Shown: positions 33,701-42,675 of the stretch, piece by piece | How positions within the stretch are numbered: the stretch's first letter is position 1 | Layout: every line of letters begins with the position of its first letter | Source: CAYFWF01 sp964346815 | GTDB lineage: Bacteria; Acidobacteriota; Aminicenantia; Aminicenantales; Aminicenantaceae | Length of the DNA: 64,000 nt | Assembly (NCBI GenBank): GCA_964346815.1 | Contig: CAYFWF010000019.1 | Coordinates: forward strand, 1-64,000 | Direction: 5' to 3' | Notes under the pieces: generated by a model | The model's database searches: none | Told to the model about the DNA's origin: nothing | The model's input: only the letters and a program-made list of their open reading frames with translations | Program-made: the position numbers and the translations under genes

Positions 33701-34534
33701 CTAATTTGTTTCGGATTCGTTTGTTTCCGCGCCAGTTCCGGAAGCCTTTTTGGCCCAGATTACCAGCCCGTATCCCTTGAGGAAGAACAGGGCTTTATCC
33801 AACCTGGAGACCAACCAGACCACCGGATAAATGAGAGAATAGAGTCGAAAAGACAATTTTTTGGAATGGAATTCTTCTGATGTGGTGGGCCGGATATGTC
33901 CATCTCTCAGATCTTCGGGCACTTCTGGCCGGAAAACTTTAATATAGAAAAAATTCAGGATCAATTCCAAGGACTCTGTAAAAAAACGAGAGAAGTTCTT
34001 CCCAGAAAAAACACAGAATCCAGCCCTTTCAAGCTTCTTCTGAAGGGTTTCCAGTGTGTAGCCTTCTCTTTTGTGTCCGTAGAATTCCAATTTGAGACCC
34101 AGGAATGATCGGATTTTATGGAGGAGAAAGAGCCTTCCTGTTTGGGGAGTGGCGAGAATCAACTGTCCTCTGTCTTTGAGCACACGATGGATCTCTTCCA
34201 AGCAGAAGTCATCATCGTCCAGATGCTCTAAATAATCCAAGCTGACCACCAGGTCAAAAGAGCAGGTTTTAAAGGGAAGAGTTCCTTCTCTGATCTGGAC
34301 GAGATTTTCTTTGAGCAGGCTTTGAGTGGACTTCAGGTTGAGGAAATCTTGGTCAGCGCTCAGCCAGAAACCGCCCTTTTGACGCAGAAAATAGCTCAAA
34401 GTTCCCTGGGCACAGCCTAGATCCAGATTGAAAGAGGAAGGGCCTGCAGCCATTCTTTTTTCGAGCAACCTCAGCTTTTCTTTTTTTTTGAGAGACCGTT
34501 TGAATACTTGAAGCTGCCAGGATTCCGACGCCAT
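33701..34534 (-). CDS. Class I SAM-dependent methyltransferase
   Basis: 277 residues. Motif I is FNLDLGCAQGTLSYFL, motif II is FDLVVSLDYLEHLDDDDFCL, and post-II is LKDRGQLILATPQTGRLFLL. The C-terminal third has basic and aromatic segments (YSLIYPVVWLVSRLDKALFF) that may touch the membrane. This is the Methyltransf_11 group; the substrate is unknown, perhaps a lipid or quinone. TATAAT lies eight bases before the ATG with TTGTTT 17 bases further up and no Shine-Dalgarno. Confidence 0.82.
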   Translation of the reverse strand: MASESWQLQVFKRSLKKKEKLRLLEKRMAAGPSSFNLDLGCAQGTLSYFLRQKGGFWLSADQDFLNLKSTQSLLKENLVQIREGTLPFKTCSFDLVVSLDYLEHLDDDDFCLEEIHRVLKDRGQLILATPQTGRLFLLHKIRSFLGLKLEFYGHKREGYTLETLQKKLERAGFCVFSGKNFSRFFTESLELILNFFYIKVFRPEVPEDLRDGHIRPTTSEEFHSKKLSFRLYSLIYPVVWLVSRLDKALFFLKGYGLVIWAKKASGTGAETNESETN

Positions 34535-34542
34535 CAGGGAGG

Positions 34543-34571
34543 ATTATATTTTTTTTGCCTGGAAAAAACAA
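34543..34571 (-). promoter_or_regulatory. Leaderless promoter of the methyltransferase gene
   Basis: On the minus strand: TTGTTT (34566-34571), 17 bases, TATAAT (34543-34548), eight bases to the ATG at 34534. Confidence 0.65.
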
Positions 34572-34572
34572 G

Positions 34573-34617
34573 AGCAGTCAGGCGGGCTGATTCGTCAGCC
34601 CATGGATTTCTACTGCT
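34573..34617. repeat. Nested hairpin, second copy of the dispersed repeat
   Basis: GGGCTGA-TTCG-TCAGCCC (34584-34601) is a perfect 7-bp stem with a stable TTCG loop, enclosed by AGCAGT/ACTGCT (34573-34578 and 34612-34617). CAGGC..GATTCGTCAGCCC.TGGATTT matches the element at 29499-29536. Confidence 0.65.
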
Positions 34618-34668
34618 GAAATGTCTCCTCCGTCATCTGAGTTCTTGACTCAAATTGGGGGAAGAATT

Positions 34669-35301
34669 ATGATGAGACAAATGAATTATGAAACGATCGT
34701 TGTGGGTGCTCTAGAGACCAACTGTTACCTCGTTTATTGCGAGCAGACTTTGGAATGCGCTGTTGTGGACCCCGGTGCAGAGCCGGAAAAAATCATTCGT
34801 TCCATCGGAGAAAAAGCGCTTAAGCCAAATGTCCTGATCAACACTCATGGTCACGTTGACCATGTTGGAGCGAATAAGGACATCAAAGAGAAGTATGACA
34901 TTCCATTGATTATTCATTCATCGGATAGCGCCATGCTGAACAATATTCTCAACTCGACCATGGGGTTTTTTCTGGGTGCAAAAAAATCTCCCCCTCCAGA
35001 TAAATTCATTGAAGAAGGAGAGGAAATACACATCGGAAACTCCAAGTTAAAAGTGATCCACACTCCGGGTCATTCTCCTGGAAGTGTGAGCTTATCAGGA
35101 GATGGATTTCTGCTTTCCGGAGACGTGCTGTTTTGCGGAGGAGTGGGAAGGACAGATCTTCCGGGCGGGTCCTGGACTGAACTCGAGAAGTCGATAAGAG
35201 AGAGAATCTATTCCTTTCCCGATGATACCTCGATCCTTCCCGGGCATGGGCCTTCAACGACAGTGGGCCAAGAGAAAAAGTCGAATCCTTTTGTGCAATG
35301 A
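34669..35301 (+). CDS. MBL-fold metallo-hydrolase (glyoxalase II-like)
   Basis: The start is ATG 34669 or the adjacent ATG 34672, behind GGGGGAAG. About 210 residues with NCYLVYCEQTLECAVVDPGA, the zinc-binding THGHVDHVGA, a third ligand in HTPGHSPGSVSL, GDVLFCGGVGRTDLPGGSW and ILPGHGPSTTVGQEK. This is the usual hydroxyacylglutathione-hydrolase-like subgroup (YcbL type), acting on thioesters in the cytosol. Its stop overlaps the xerD start (ATGA). Confidence 0.88.
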   Translation: MMRQMNYETIVVGALETNCYLVYCEQTLECAVVDPGAEPEKIIRSIGEKALKPNVLINTHGHVDHVGANKDIKEKYDIPLIIHSSDSAMLNNILNSTMGFFLGAKKSPPPDKFIEEGEEIHIGNSKLKVIHTPGHSPGSVSLSGDGFLLSGDVLFCGGVGRTDLPGGSWTELEKSIRERIYSFPDDTSILPGHGPSTTVGQEKKSNPFVQ

Positions 35302-36200
35302 AAGATGATCCCTCCCAACCTGAGGATGTCGTTCGCGTATTTCTCGAATTTCTGACCGTTGAAAAAGGTCTTTCCGCTAACACCATTCAGTCCTATTCCT
35401 CGGACCTGAAAAAGCTGTTTCTCTTTTTCAGAAAAGAGAAAATTGAGTGGCGAAAAGCAGAGGAAGAAGATCTGATTAAATTCATCCACCACCAAAGCCG
35501 GGCCAGGCTTTCTTCCCGATCTCTTGCCAGATTGATATCCTCAGTGAAATCCTTCTATAGATTTCTTGTCTTGGACGGAATGATCAGCAAGAGCCCTGCA
35601 TTGAATCTATCCACTCCAAGGTTGTGGTTGGATTTACCTAAGTTCTTGACCGAGAAAGAAGTCGAGCGGCTCCTTGAACAACCGGATGAGAAGTCCAGCC
35701 AATCGCTGAGAGATAAGGCTATGCTCGAGTTTTTATATGCTACGGGACTTCGGGTAACAGAACTCACCTCTTTGAAGCTCAAGGATTTGAATTTAGAGCA
35801 GGGTTTTGTTCTCTGTCACGGGAAAGGAGGAAAGGAACGCATCGTCCCCATAGGCCATTCAGCGCAGTCGGTTTTGAGGAACTATCTTCAAGAAGCCAGG
35901 CCAAAATTTGTGAAAAAAGAAGATGACTCACTTTTTTTGACAAATAGAGGCGGCGCCTTCACCCGTCAAGGATTCTGGAAAATGCTGAAAAAATATGGAG
36001 AACAAGCTGGCTTGGAGAAAAAGATCAGCCCTCACGTGCTTCGTCACTCCTTTGCCACCCATCTTCTGGAACGAGGAGCGGATCTTAGGTCTGTGCAGCT
36101 CATGCTCGGACACAGCCAGATCACCACCACCCAGATATACACCCATGTAAGCCGCAGGCAGCTTCAAAGGGTTTACGAGAAATATCACCCCCGGGCTTGA
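35298..36200 (+). CDS. xerD: Site-specific tyrosine recombinase XerD/XerC
   Basis: 300 residues, the usual Xer length. The SAM-like N-terminal domain (FLTVEKGLSANTIQSYSSDL) precedes the catalytic domain with Arg in ATGLRVTELTSL, Lys in GKGGKERIVPIG, HxxR in HVLRHSFATHLLERG, His in LMLGHSQITTTQ and Tyr in IYTHVSR. It resolves chromosome dimers at dif with its partner and FtsK. No second xer gene is in the window, and the setting is housekeeping rather than mobile. Confidence 0.92.
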   Translation: MKDDPSQPEDVVRVFLEFLTVEKGLSANTIQSYSSDLKKLFLFFRKEKIEWRKAEEEDLIKFIHHQSRARLSSRSLARLISSVKSFYRFLVLDGMISKSPALNLSTPRLWLDLPKFLTEKEVERLLEQPDEKSSQSLRDKAMLEFLYATGLRVTELTSLKLKDLNLEQGFVLCHGKGGKERIVPIGHSAQSVLRNYLQEARPKFVKKEDDSLFLTNRGGAFTRQGFWKMLKKYGEQAGLEKKISPHVLRHSFATHLLERGADLRSVQLMLGHSQITTTQIYTHVSRRQLQRVYEKYHPRA

Positions 36201-36271
36201 GCAGTCGCCCCAGCATCCCTGCATTCAGAAGAAAATATAACCATCCCGATGTTTTTTTCGTACAAAGAATG

Positions 36272-36300
36272 TTGACAGGATTGAGAGAATCTGCTAATCT
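36272..36300 (+). promoter_or_regulatory. Promoter of the tetR-efflux operon
   Basis: TTGACA (36272-36277), 17 bases, TAATCT (36295-36300). Transcription should start near 36307, just before the palindromic operator. Confidence 0.75.
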
Positions 36301-36319
36301 TACTATTTAGTTCAACAAT

Positions 36320-36335
36320 TAAACTAATTAGTTTA
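36320..36335. promoter_or_regulatory. Probable TetR operator
   Basis: TAAACTAATTAGTTTA is a perfect 16-base palindrome centred 27 bases before the regulator ATG and just downstream of the predicted start site. A similar half-site (ATTAATTAAAC) follows it. Auto-repression by the regulator is the natural reading. Confidence 0.65.
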
Positions 36336-36353
36336 TTAATTAAACCATCAGGT

Positions 36354-37037
36354 ATGAAAACGAACAAAAAAGATCTCAGAAAGGAACGAGAACGTCGCCG
36401 GCAGGAAGAGAACAAGCATTCTATCCTCCAGGCGGCCGAAGGTATTTTTGCTCAGAAAGGTTTTAACCTGGCTACAGTGGATGAAATAGCAGAGGAGGCC
36501 CAATTTTCTAAGGCCACTCTTTATCGTTATTTCAAGAGCAAAAGCGAGATACTTTTTGAGATCATCTACAGAACTTTTGAGGAAAGCTATCAGGAAGTAA
36601 AAAAAATTCAATCGAAATCGCTGAGTGCAGAAGAAAAATTGAGGCAGCTCATCGGATATATCATTTCCTATTATCACAAAAAGCAAAATCTTGCCCGGAT
36701 ACTCTTCATGGAGAAAGCGGCCATAAAGAAACTCGTCAAAGGCGAATCCGGGTCAAAGAATCACCCCTCTCATTTTCATCCGGAGATTCCCCATCGATTC
36801 AAATCCAAGATGAAACAAATCTCAGATGTCATCGGCGAAATCATCCAAGAGGGAGTGGAATCCGGGGAATTCAGGGAAATGGATGTCCATGACGCAAGCG
36901 CGGTTTTAGGCGCAATGATGAGGGGGTTTTATTTTCGCGGACCCCTGCGTGGAAAACACTACAGCATGAGGCAGACAGCTGATTTGCTTCATTCGTTTTT
37001 CATGAATGGTATAAAAAAGCAACAAAAGGTCAGATAA
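36354..37037 (+). CDS. TetR-family transcriptional regulator
   Basis: 227 residues. A Lys/Arg-rich start (NKKDLRKERERRRQEENKHS) precedes the HTH: ILQAAEGIFAQKGFNLATVD, EIAEEAQFSKATLYRYFKSK. The ligand domain begins IIYRTFEESYQEVKKIQSKS. It is the first gene of a TolC-HlyD-RND operon, so it should repress it until an effluxed compound binds. There is no Shine-Dalgarno right before the ATG (CAGGT). An 11-base gap leads to tolC. Confidence 0.92.
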   Translation: MKTNKKDLRKERERRRQEENKHSILQAAEGIFAQKGFNLATVDEIAEEAQFSKATLYRYFKSKSEILFEIIYRTFEESYQEVKKIQSKSLSAEEKLRQLIGYIISYYHKKQNLARILFMEKAAIKKLVKGESGSKNHPSHFHPEIPHRFKSKMKQISDVIGEIIQEGVESGEFREMDVHDASAVLGAMMRGFYFRGPLRGKHYSMRQTADLLHSFFMNGIKKQQKVR

Positions 37038-37048
37038 GGAGTTTGAAT

Positions 37049-38389
37049 ATGCAGAAGAAGATCATGCTTATTCCCTGCCTTCTGGGTATGTTATTGACTT
37101 TCATGCATCTGTCATTTTCACAGGAAAAACTTACTCTAACCTTAGATAAAAGCGTTCAGCTTGCTCTCTCCCAAAATCCCAGCTATCTTGCCACAGAGGA
37201 AAGAGTGGATGCAGCCTATTCCAGGCTCAGAGAAGCAGCTTCGGGTTTCTTACCTGCCCTGAATGCCCAGGGGTTGCACACCTTGGATGAGAAGGTGTTT
37301 GAGCTCGAATTCCCATCCTTTGTTCCCGGTGAGCCTCCTCAGAGAGTAGAGGTCGATTTCACTAGAGACTATCAGTTTACTTTTTCCTTGTCCGTTCCTC
37401 TTTTCTCCGGTGGAAGGCTGACCTCCGGATTCAGACAGGCGAAATATAACTTGGAATCCACCAAAGAAGTCGTTAGGCAGTCCAAGCACGTGACCGTCTT
37501 CAACACCAAGAGAGCTTTCTTCGGATACCTTCTAGCAAAGGAGTTTGTTGCAGTGGCAGAAGAAGCGGAGAGGGTAGCAAAAGAGAGTTTAGAAAATGTG
37601 AAAAATATGTACGAAGTAGGGATGGCCTCGAAAATGGATCTTTTAAGATCTGAAGTACGACTGACCAACATGCAGCCTCAAATAATCGGGGCGAGGAATT
37701 CCATGAGGATTGCTGAACTCAATCTAAAAACTCTTTTGGGATTGGACCTCTCACAGCCTGTCGATATAACTGGAGCCTTAGAATACCAACCCTTCGAACC
37801 CGATTTGGAGGAATGTGTGAACATAGCTTTAATCAACCGGCCTGAAGTCAAGCAGCTTGACTTCCAGAGAAAGATGGCCCGAGAAAACTTGAAGCTTTCC
37901 AGGGCAGGCTTTCTTCCTACTCTGGCCTTATCCGGCACCTACAATTTTTGGGCAGACAAATTCAGCTTCCAAAAAGACACTTGGTCCTCTTTTTATTCTG
38001 TTAACCTAGTCTTGAATATCCCTATTTTCAATGGGCTCAAAGAATCTGCCCAGATTGCTCAATCGAAAGCGATGATCAAGGAAATCGAGTTGAATCAGAA
38101 GGCCTTACGGGACGCGGTGGAATTTGAAGTCCGTCAGTCTGTTTTGTCGCTCCAGGAGGCTAAAGAATCTCTGCTATCCCAGGAGAAGAATATCGAACAA
38201 GCAAAGGAAAGCCTTCGGATTACCCGGTTGAATTTTAATGAAGGAATGGCAACCACCCTGGACGTCATTTCTGCTGAGGCCGCTTATAGCCAGGCCCAGG
38301 TGAATTATTCTCAGGCTCTGTACAACTATGTCATTGCTGCTGCTGAATTGGATAGAGCCATGGGAATCGGATATGAAAACTACGAGTGA
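37049..38389 (+). CDS. TolC-like outer-membrane efflux protein
   Basis: ATG 37049 lies seven bases after AAGGAG; a TTG two codons earlier is less likely. 446 residues: a signal peptide (IMLIPCLLGMLLTFMHLSFS), then two OEP repeats (LDKSVQLALSQNPSYLATEE, LRSEVRLTNMQPQIIGARNS, ITGALEYQPFEPDLEECVNI, ISAEAAYSQAQVNYSQALYN). It trimerises into the outer-membrane exit duct. Together with the next two genes it forms a complete tripartite pump. Confidence 0.92.
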   Translation: MQKKIMLIPCLLGMLLTFMHLSFSQEKLTLTLDKSVQLALSQNPSYLATEERVDAAYSRLREAASGFLPALNAQGLHTLDEKVFELEFPSFVPGEPPQRVEVDFTRDYQFTFSLSVPLFSGGRLTSGFRQAKYNLESTKEVVRQSKHVTVFNTKRAFFGYLLAKEFVAVAEEAERVAKESLENVKNMYEVGMASKMDLLRSEVRLTNMQPQIIGARNSMRIAELNLKTLLGLDLSQPVDITGALEYQPFEPDLEECVNIALINRPEVKQLDFQRKMARENLKLSRAGFLPTLALSGTYNFWADKFSFQKDTWSSFYSVNLVLNIPIFNGLKESAQIAQSKAMIKEIELNQKALRDAVEFEVRQSVLSLQEAKESLLSQEKNIEQAKESLRITRLNFNEGMATTLDVISAEAAYSQAQVNYSQALYNYVIAAAELDRAMGIGYENYE

Positions 38390-38407
38390 TATGATCGGAG
38401 AAACAAG

Positions 38408-39520
38408 ATGTTAAGAAACATTGTATCAAAAGTCGTCATGGTTTTTCTCCTCTCATTTTTGCTGGTTTGCTGTCAGCAGCCTCAAGACACAGAGGAAGGA
38501 AGAGAGGAATCCTTAGGTGCTGCACCCGTTAAGGTGTTCAAGGTCAAGAGACAGAGAATCTCAGAGAAGCTTTTGTACACCGGTTTGATCGAGGCCTGGA
38601 ACAAAGTCAACATCACTCCCGAAGTAGGGGGAAAAATCGCAAGAATCTACGTGGAGGAAGGAGATCGAGTCAAGGAAGGACAACTGCTTGCCGAGCTGGA
38701 CACGCGGGCCATTCGTCTTCAGTTGGAACAGGCAAAAGCTGGTTTGGCTGTGGCAGAAGCCAATCAAAAAGATGCCCGGCGAAATATGGAGCGGATGGAG
38801 CGTCTGAAGTCGGAGAATGCTGTATCCGAGCAGCAGTACGAACAGGTCAGACTGGCCTATGAAGCGGCTGATGCTCAGCTTCAACAGGCGAGAGCCGCTG
38901 TGAACCTGGCCAACCACAATCTGGAAGTATCTATAATGAGAGCCCCATTTGGTGGAGTGGTTGCATCCAAAAATGCAGAGGTTGGCGATGTGATCAATCC
39001 CATGATGGGGGGGCTTTCTCCGACCAGCGGCGTTCTGACCCTTGTGGATTTTTCGCGCGTGAAAGTTGAGATAGAAGTGACCTCCCAGGATATTGTGCGG
39101 ATAAAGAAAGGACAGACTGCGCTCTTGCGTGTGGATACTTTTCCTGGCCGAGTCTTCACTGGCCGGGTCTCTATCGTGAATGTGGCAGCCGATCCTTCTA
39201 CGAAAAAATTCGGAGTGGAAGTCGTTGCGGATAATCCAGACCTTGTGCTGCGGCCGAATACTTTTGGAGAGGTCACACTCGAAATCAGCACTCACGAGGA
39301 TGCCCTGGTCATTCCCCAAAAGGCTGTGCTCGAGAATAAATATGTCTTCGTCGCTCAGGATGATAATACAGCATCGAGAAAAGAGATTTACCTGGGACTT
39401 CAGAACACGGACATGGTGGAAGTGACATCAGGAATTGAAGAGGGGAACCTTGTGGTCGTGGAGGGCAACTATGGGCTGGAAGATGGAGCCAAAATTGAAA
39501 TTACTGAGGAAATCCAATGA
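38408..39520 (+). CDS. RND periplasmic adaptor (HlyD/MexA-type lipoprotein)
   Basis: 370 residues with a lipoprotein leader (VVMVFLLSFLLVCC). Lipoyl halves flank an alpha hairpin: KVNITPEVGGKIARIYVEEG, LQLEQAKAGLAVAEANQKDA and IMRAPFGGVVASKNAEVGDV. Beta-barrel and membrane-proximal parts follow (FPGRVFTGRVSIVNVAADPS, GLEDGAKIEITEEIQ). It bridges the inner-membrane pump and the TolC-like duct. The stop overlaps the next start (ATGA). Confidence 0.92.
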   Translation: MLRNIVSKVVMVFLLSFLLVCCQQPQDTEEGREESLGAAPVKVFKVKRQRISEKLLYTGLIEAWNKVNITPEVGGKIARIYVEEGDRVKEGQLLAELDTRAIRLQLEQAKAGLAVAEANQKDARRNMERMERLKSENAVSEQQYEQVRLAYEAADAQLQQARAAVNLANHNLEVSIMRAPFGGVVASKNAEVGDVINPMMGGLSPTSGVLTLVDFSRVKVEIEVTSQDIVRIKKGQTALLRVDTFPGRVFTGRVSIVNVAADPSTKKFGVEVVADNPDLVLRPNTFGEVTLEISTHEDALVIPQKAVLENKYVFVAQDDNTASRKEIYLGLQNTDMVEVTSGIEEGNLVVVEGNYGLEDGAKIEITEEIQ

Positions 39521-42500
39521 AAATACCAGAATTTTCAGTGAACAGAAAAGTGACGACGGCCATGTTGGCCATGATTTTGGTCGTTCTGGGTTCGATCGCT
39601 TTCACCCGGCTTGGTCTGGATTTTTTCCCGGATCTTGAATTTCCCACGGTGTCGGTCATCACAACCTACAGAGGGGCCTCGTCCGAAGATATCGAGAATA
39701 CCATCACGAGGCCTTTGGAGCAGATCATCAACTCTGTGAACCGGGTGAATAAGGTCAATTCCATGACCATAGAAGGGGCTTCTGTCATTATGGTGGAGTT
39801 TGAATGGGGAACGAATCTGGATTTTGCCGCCCAGGATATTCGTGATCAGATTGGACTTTATAGAGCCTATCTCCCGGAGGAAGCCACCGATCCCTTGGTT
39901 GTGAAATTCAATTTCTCTCAATTTCCCATTCTGTTCGGTGGGATCACGGCCGACAGGCCTACTGTCGAGCTCAAAGAAATCATCGATGATGAAGTTGCCC
40001 CCAGACTCGAACGGATCGATGGAGTGGCGTCTGTTCAGGTCTTTTCTACTGAAGTGCGGGAAATCTTGGTCAATGTCGATAAGGCCGCACTGGAATCACT
40101 CAGACTCACCCTGGATCAAATCCTTGTTGCTCTCCGTATGGAGAATGTAAACCTCCCTGCGGGGCATATCGTCGAAAGGCATTCTGAGTTCTTGATCAGA
40201 ACTCTCGGAGAGTTTAGAAACGTCGAGGATATCCGAAACACCATCATAGGTTCCAGCCAAAGAGGTCAGCCGCTATATTTGCGTGATGTTGCCGAGGTCC
40301 GGGACGGGTTGAAGGAAGCGCGGTTTCGATCGCGGATCCAAAGGGAGAAAGGAGTCATTTACACCATAAGCAAAAGGTCGGGTGCCAATACGGTCATCAC
40401 AGCCGAGGCCGTCAAGGAGGAGCTGGAAAGGATCCGACCTTCTCTACCCGAAGATATCCAATTCTGGCCTTTTATGGACCAGGCCGACATGATACAGCAG
40501 GTCATAAACAGAACAGGAAGCAATGCCTTAGTTGGAGGCATTTTGGCCATCTTTTTTCTGTTCGTTTTTCTCCGTAACTGGCGGCCTACCCTGACAATTG
40601 CTCTGGCCATTCCTCTTTCTGTAATCACGACGTTCATTGCGCTTTACCTTGCAGGATATACCATTAACCTCCTGACTCTTGGAGGCTTAGCATTAGGTAT
40701 AGGTATGCTGGTGGATAATGCCATCGTGGTTATCGAGAATATTTTCCGGCATTTGGAGGAAGGAAAAAAAAGAGACGATGCGGCCAAAAGAGGAGCCTCC
40801 GAGGTCGGGATGGCCATCACTGCTTCTACCTTGACCACCATAGCCGTATTTTTCCCAATGGTGTTTGCCCGTGGGATTACAGGAAAACTCACTCAAGGAT
40901 TGGCTTTATCCATTGCTTTCGCTCTGCTGGCCTCGTTGTTCGTAGCCCTTACAGTGGTTCCGATGGCGGCCTCCCTTCTGTTCAAAGCCAATCATAACAA
41001 AAACTCTTCTGAACGCCCTGAAAGAAAGGTTCAGTTCGAAAGAGCTCGAAGTATTTACCGGAATCTCTTGCATAAAGCTTTGAAACGGAGGGGATGGGTA
41101 TTGGCTGGCGTTTTAGGGCTGTTCTTGCTCTCCTTCGTGATCGTTCCATTCTTGGGTACCGAGTTCATGCCCGCTTCGGACCGCGATATGATCATCCTCA
41201 GGGTGAAAATGCCTGTGGGGACATCTCTCGAAGAAACAAACCGCGTGGCTGAGATGGTTGAAGAACTCATGGCTCAGCAGCCTGAAATAAAGACCGTGTC
41301 TGCTCAGATCGGTTCCGCGGCTGAAGAGGACCCTTCCGATTTGGCAGGAGGCTTTTCCAACTCAGGAACTCACGAGGGAATCCTTTGGGTCGGATTGACC
41401 GAACAGACCAAGAGGGATGCCTCAGATATCGAGATTCTCGAACGTCTCAGGAGTCAATTGCCTCAGTTGAAAGGTGTGAAATTCGAAGCCATGGATATGA
41501 GCCAGATGATGATGGGCGGATCCAGCTCTCCCATTGCAATCAAAATCTTTGGCAAGGACATCTATCAGTTGAAGGCAATTGCCGATAACATTGTGGATCG
41601 AATACAGGACGTTGAAGGACTGCGAGATGTCACACACACTTTTGCCGAAGGGAAGCCGGAATACCATATCCGGATCAACAGAGAGCAGGCTTCTCGTATG
41701 GGATTGATGGTGAGCCAGGTCGCCAATACGATTCAGACGGCCTCATTAGGAAAAGTTGCCACCCGTTACAGAGAAGGGAATGAAGAAATCGACATCCGGG
41801 TCCGGTTTAGAAAGCAGTCCCGCGATAGTCTGAGGGATATCGAAAATATCCCCGTCATGACTCCGATGAACCAGATGATACGCTTGGATCAGGTCGCTTC
41901 CATCTCGAAAGGAGAAGGGCCCATTCAAATCGATAGAGAAAACCAAGCACGAGTGGTCACGGTCATGGCCAATATCGCGGGAAGAGATTTGGGAAGCGTA
42001 GTGAGAGATATCAAAGAGAGGATCACCGGCGTGGAGCGAGGACTGCCTTCTGGGTATTTTATCGAGTTCGGAGGCCAGTATGAGGATATGCAGGAAGCTT
42101 TTATTATCATGGCTGCAGCCTTTGCCTTGGCCACACTTCTCGTGTATATGATCATGGCCTCCCAGTTCGAGTCTTTCCTTCATCCCTTCGTGATCATGTT
42201 CACCATCCCTTTAGCGCTCATCGGAGTCATCGTGGCCCTTGTGGTTTCAGGGAAGCCTGTCAGTTTGCCTGTGCTTATCGGTTTTATCATGTTGGGTGGA
42301 ATCGCTGTGAATAACGGGATTGTCATGGTGGATTATATCAACCAGTTGAAAAGGAGAGGAATGGATAAGGCAGAGGCCATTCTTCAGGGCTGCACCGTGC
42401 GTCTGCGTCCGGTGTTGATCACAGCATTCACCACGATTTTGGGAATGCTGCCTATGGCTTTAAGCACATCACAGGGATCTGAAATGCGGGCTCCTATGGC

Positions 42501-42615
42501 TATCACCGTGGTCGGCGGATTGGTCGCCACCACTCTGCTCACCCTGTTTGTCATCCCTATCATCTACAGCCTTTTCGACCGGGTTTCTTACAAGAAGAAA
42601 GCGTCCTCAATCTAA
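39517..42615 (+). CDS. RND-family efflux permease (AcrB/HAE1-like)
   Basis: 1032 residues with 12 membrane helices and two large periplasmic loops. Family signs: FTRLGLDFFPDLEFPTVSVI, YRGASSEDIENTITRPLEQI, helix-4 motif LALGIGMLVDNAIVVIENIF with the proton-relay acidic residue, and the repeat half GFIMLGGIAVNNGIVMVDYI. It exports drugs, bile-like compounds or lipids using the proton gradient. The tetR-tolC-hlyD-acrB order makes the unit self-contained. Confidence 0.95.
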   Translation: MKIPEFSVNRKVTTAMLAMILVVLGSIAFTRLGLDFFPDLEFPTVSVITTYRGASSEDIENTITRPLEQIINSVNRVNKVNSMTIEGASVIMVEFEWGTNLDFAAQDIRDQIGLYRAYLPEEATDPLVVKFNFSQFPILFGGITADRPTVELKEIIDDEVAPRLERIDGVASVQVFSTEVREILVNVDKAALESLRLTLDQILVALRMENVNLPAGHIVERHSEFLIRTLGEFRNVEDIRNTIIGSSQRGQPLYLRDVAEVRDGLKEARFRSRIQREKGVIYTISKRSGANTVITAEAVKEELERIRPSLPEDIQFWPFMDQADMIQQVINRTGSNALVGGILAIFFLFVFLRNWRPTLTIALAIPLSVITTFIALYLAGYTINLLTLGGLALGIGMLVDNAIVVIENIFRHLEEGKKRDDAAKRGASEVGMAITASTLTTIAVFFPMVFARGITGKLTQGLALSIAFALLASLFVALTVVPMAASLLFKANHNKNSSERPERKVQFERARSIYRNLLHKALKRRGWVLAGVLGLFLLSFVIVPFLGTEFMPASDRDMIILRVKMPVGTSLEETNRVAEMVEELMAQQPEIKTVSAQIGSAAEEDPSDLAGGFSNSGTHEGILWVGLTEQTKRDASDIEILERLRSQLPQLKGVKFEAMDMSQMMMGGSSSPIAIKIFGKDIYQLKAIADNIVDRIQDVEGLRDVTHTFAEGKPEYHIRINREQASRMGLMVSQVANTIQTASLGKVATRYREGNEEIDIRVRFRKQSRDSLRDIENIPVMTPMNQMIRLDQVASISKGEGPIQIDRENQARVVTVMANIAGRDLGSVVRDIKERITGVERGLPSGYFIEFGGQYEDMQEAFIIMAAAFALATLLVYMIMASQFESFLHPFVIMFTIPLALIGVIVALVVSGKPVSLPVLIGFIMLGGIAVNNGIVMVDYINQLKRRGMDKAEAILQGCTVRLRPVLITAFTTILGMLPMALSTSQGSEMRAPMAITVVGGLVATTLLTLFVIPIIYSLFDRVSYKKKASSI

Positions 42616-42675
42616 ACAGCCTGGATGATTCATAAAAAATACCGAAGTTTTAGTGCCTGCGTATATTCAGATGAA

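Noticed and set aside
34621..34668. Upstream ATG for the metallo-hydrolase
   Set aside because: ATG 34621 adds 16 residues without family similarity, while ATG 34669 follows GGGGGAAG and fits the known N-terminus.
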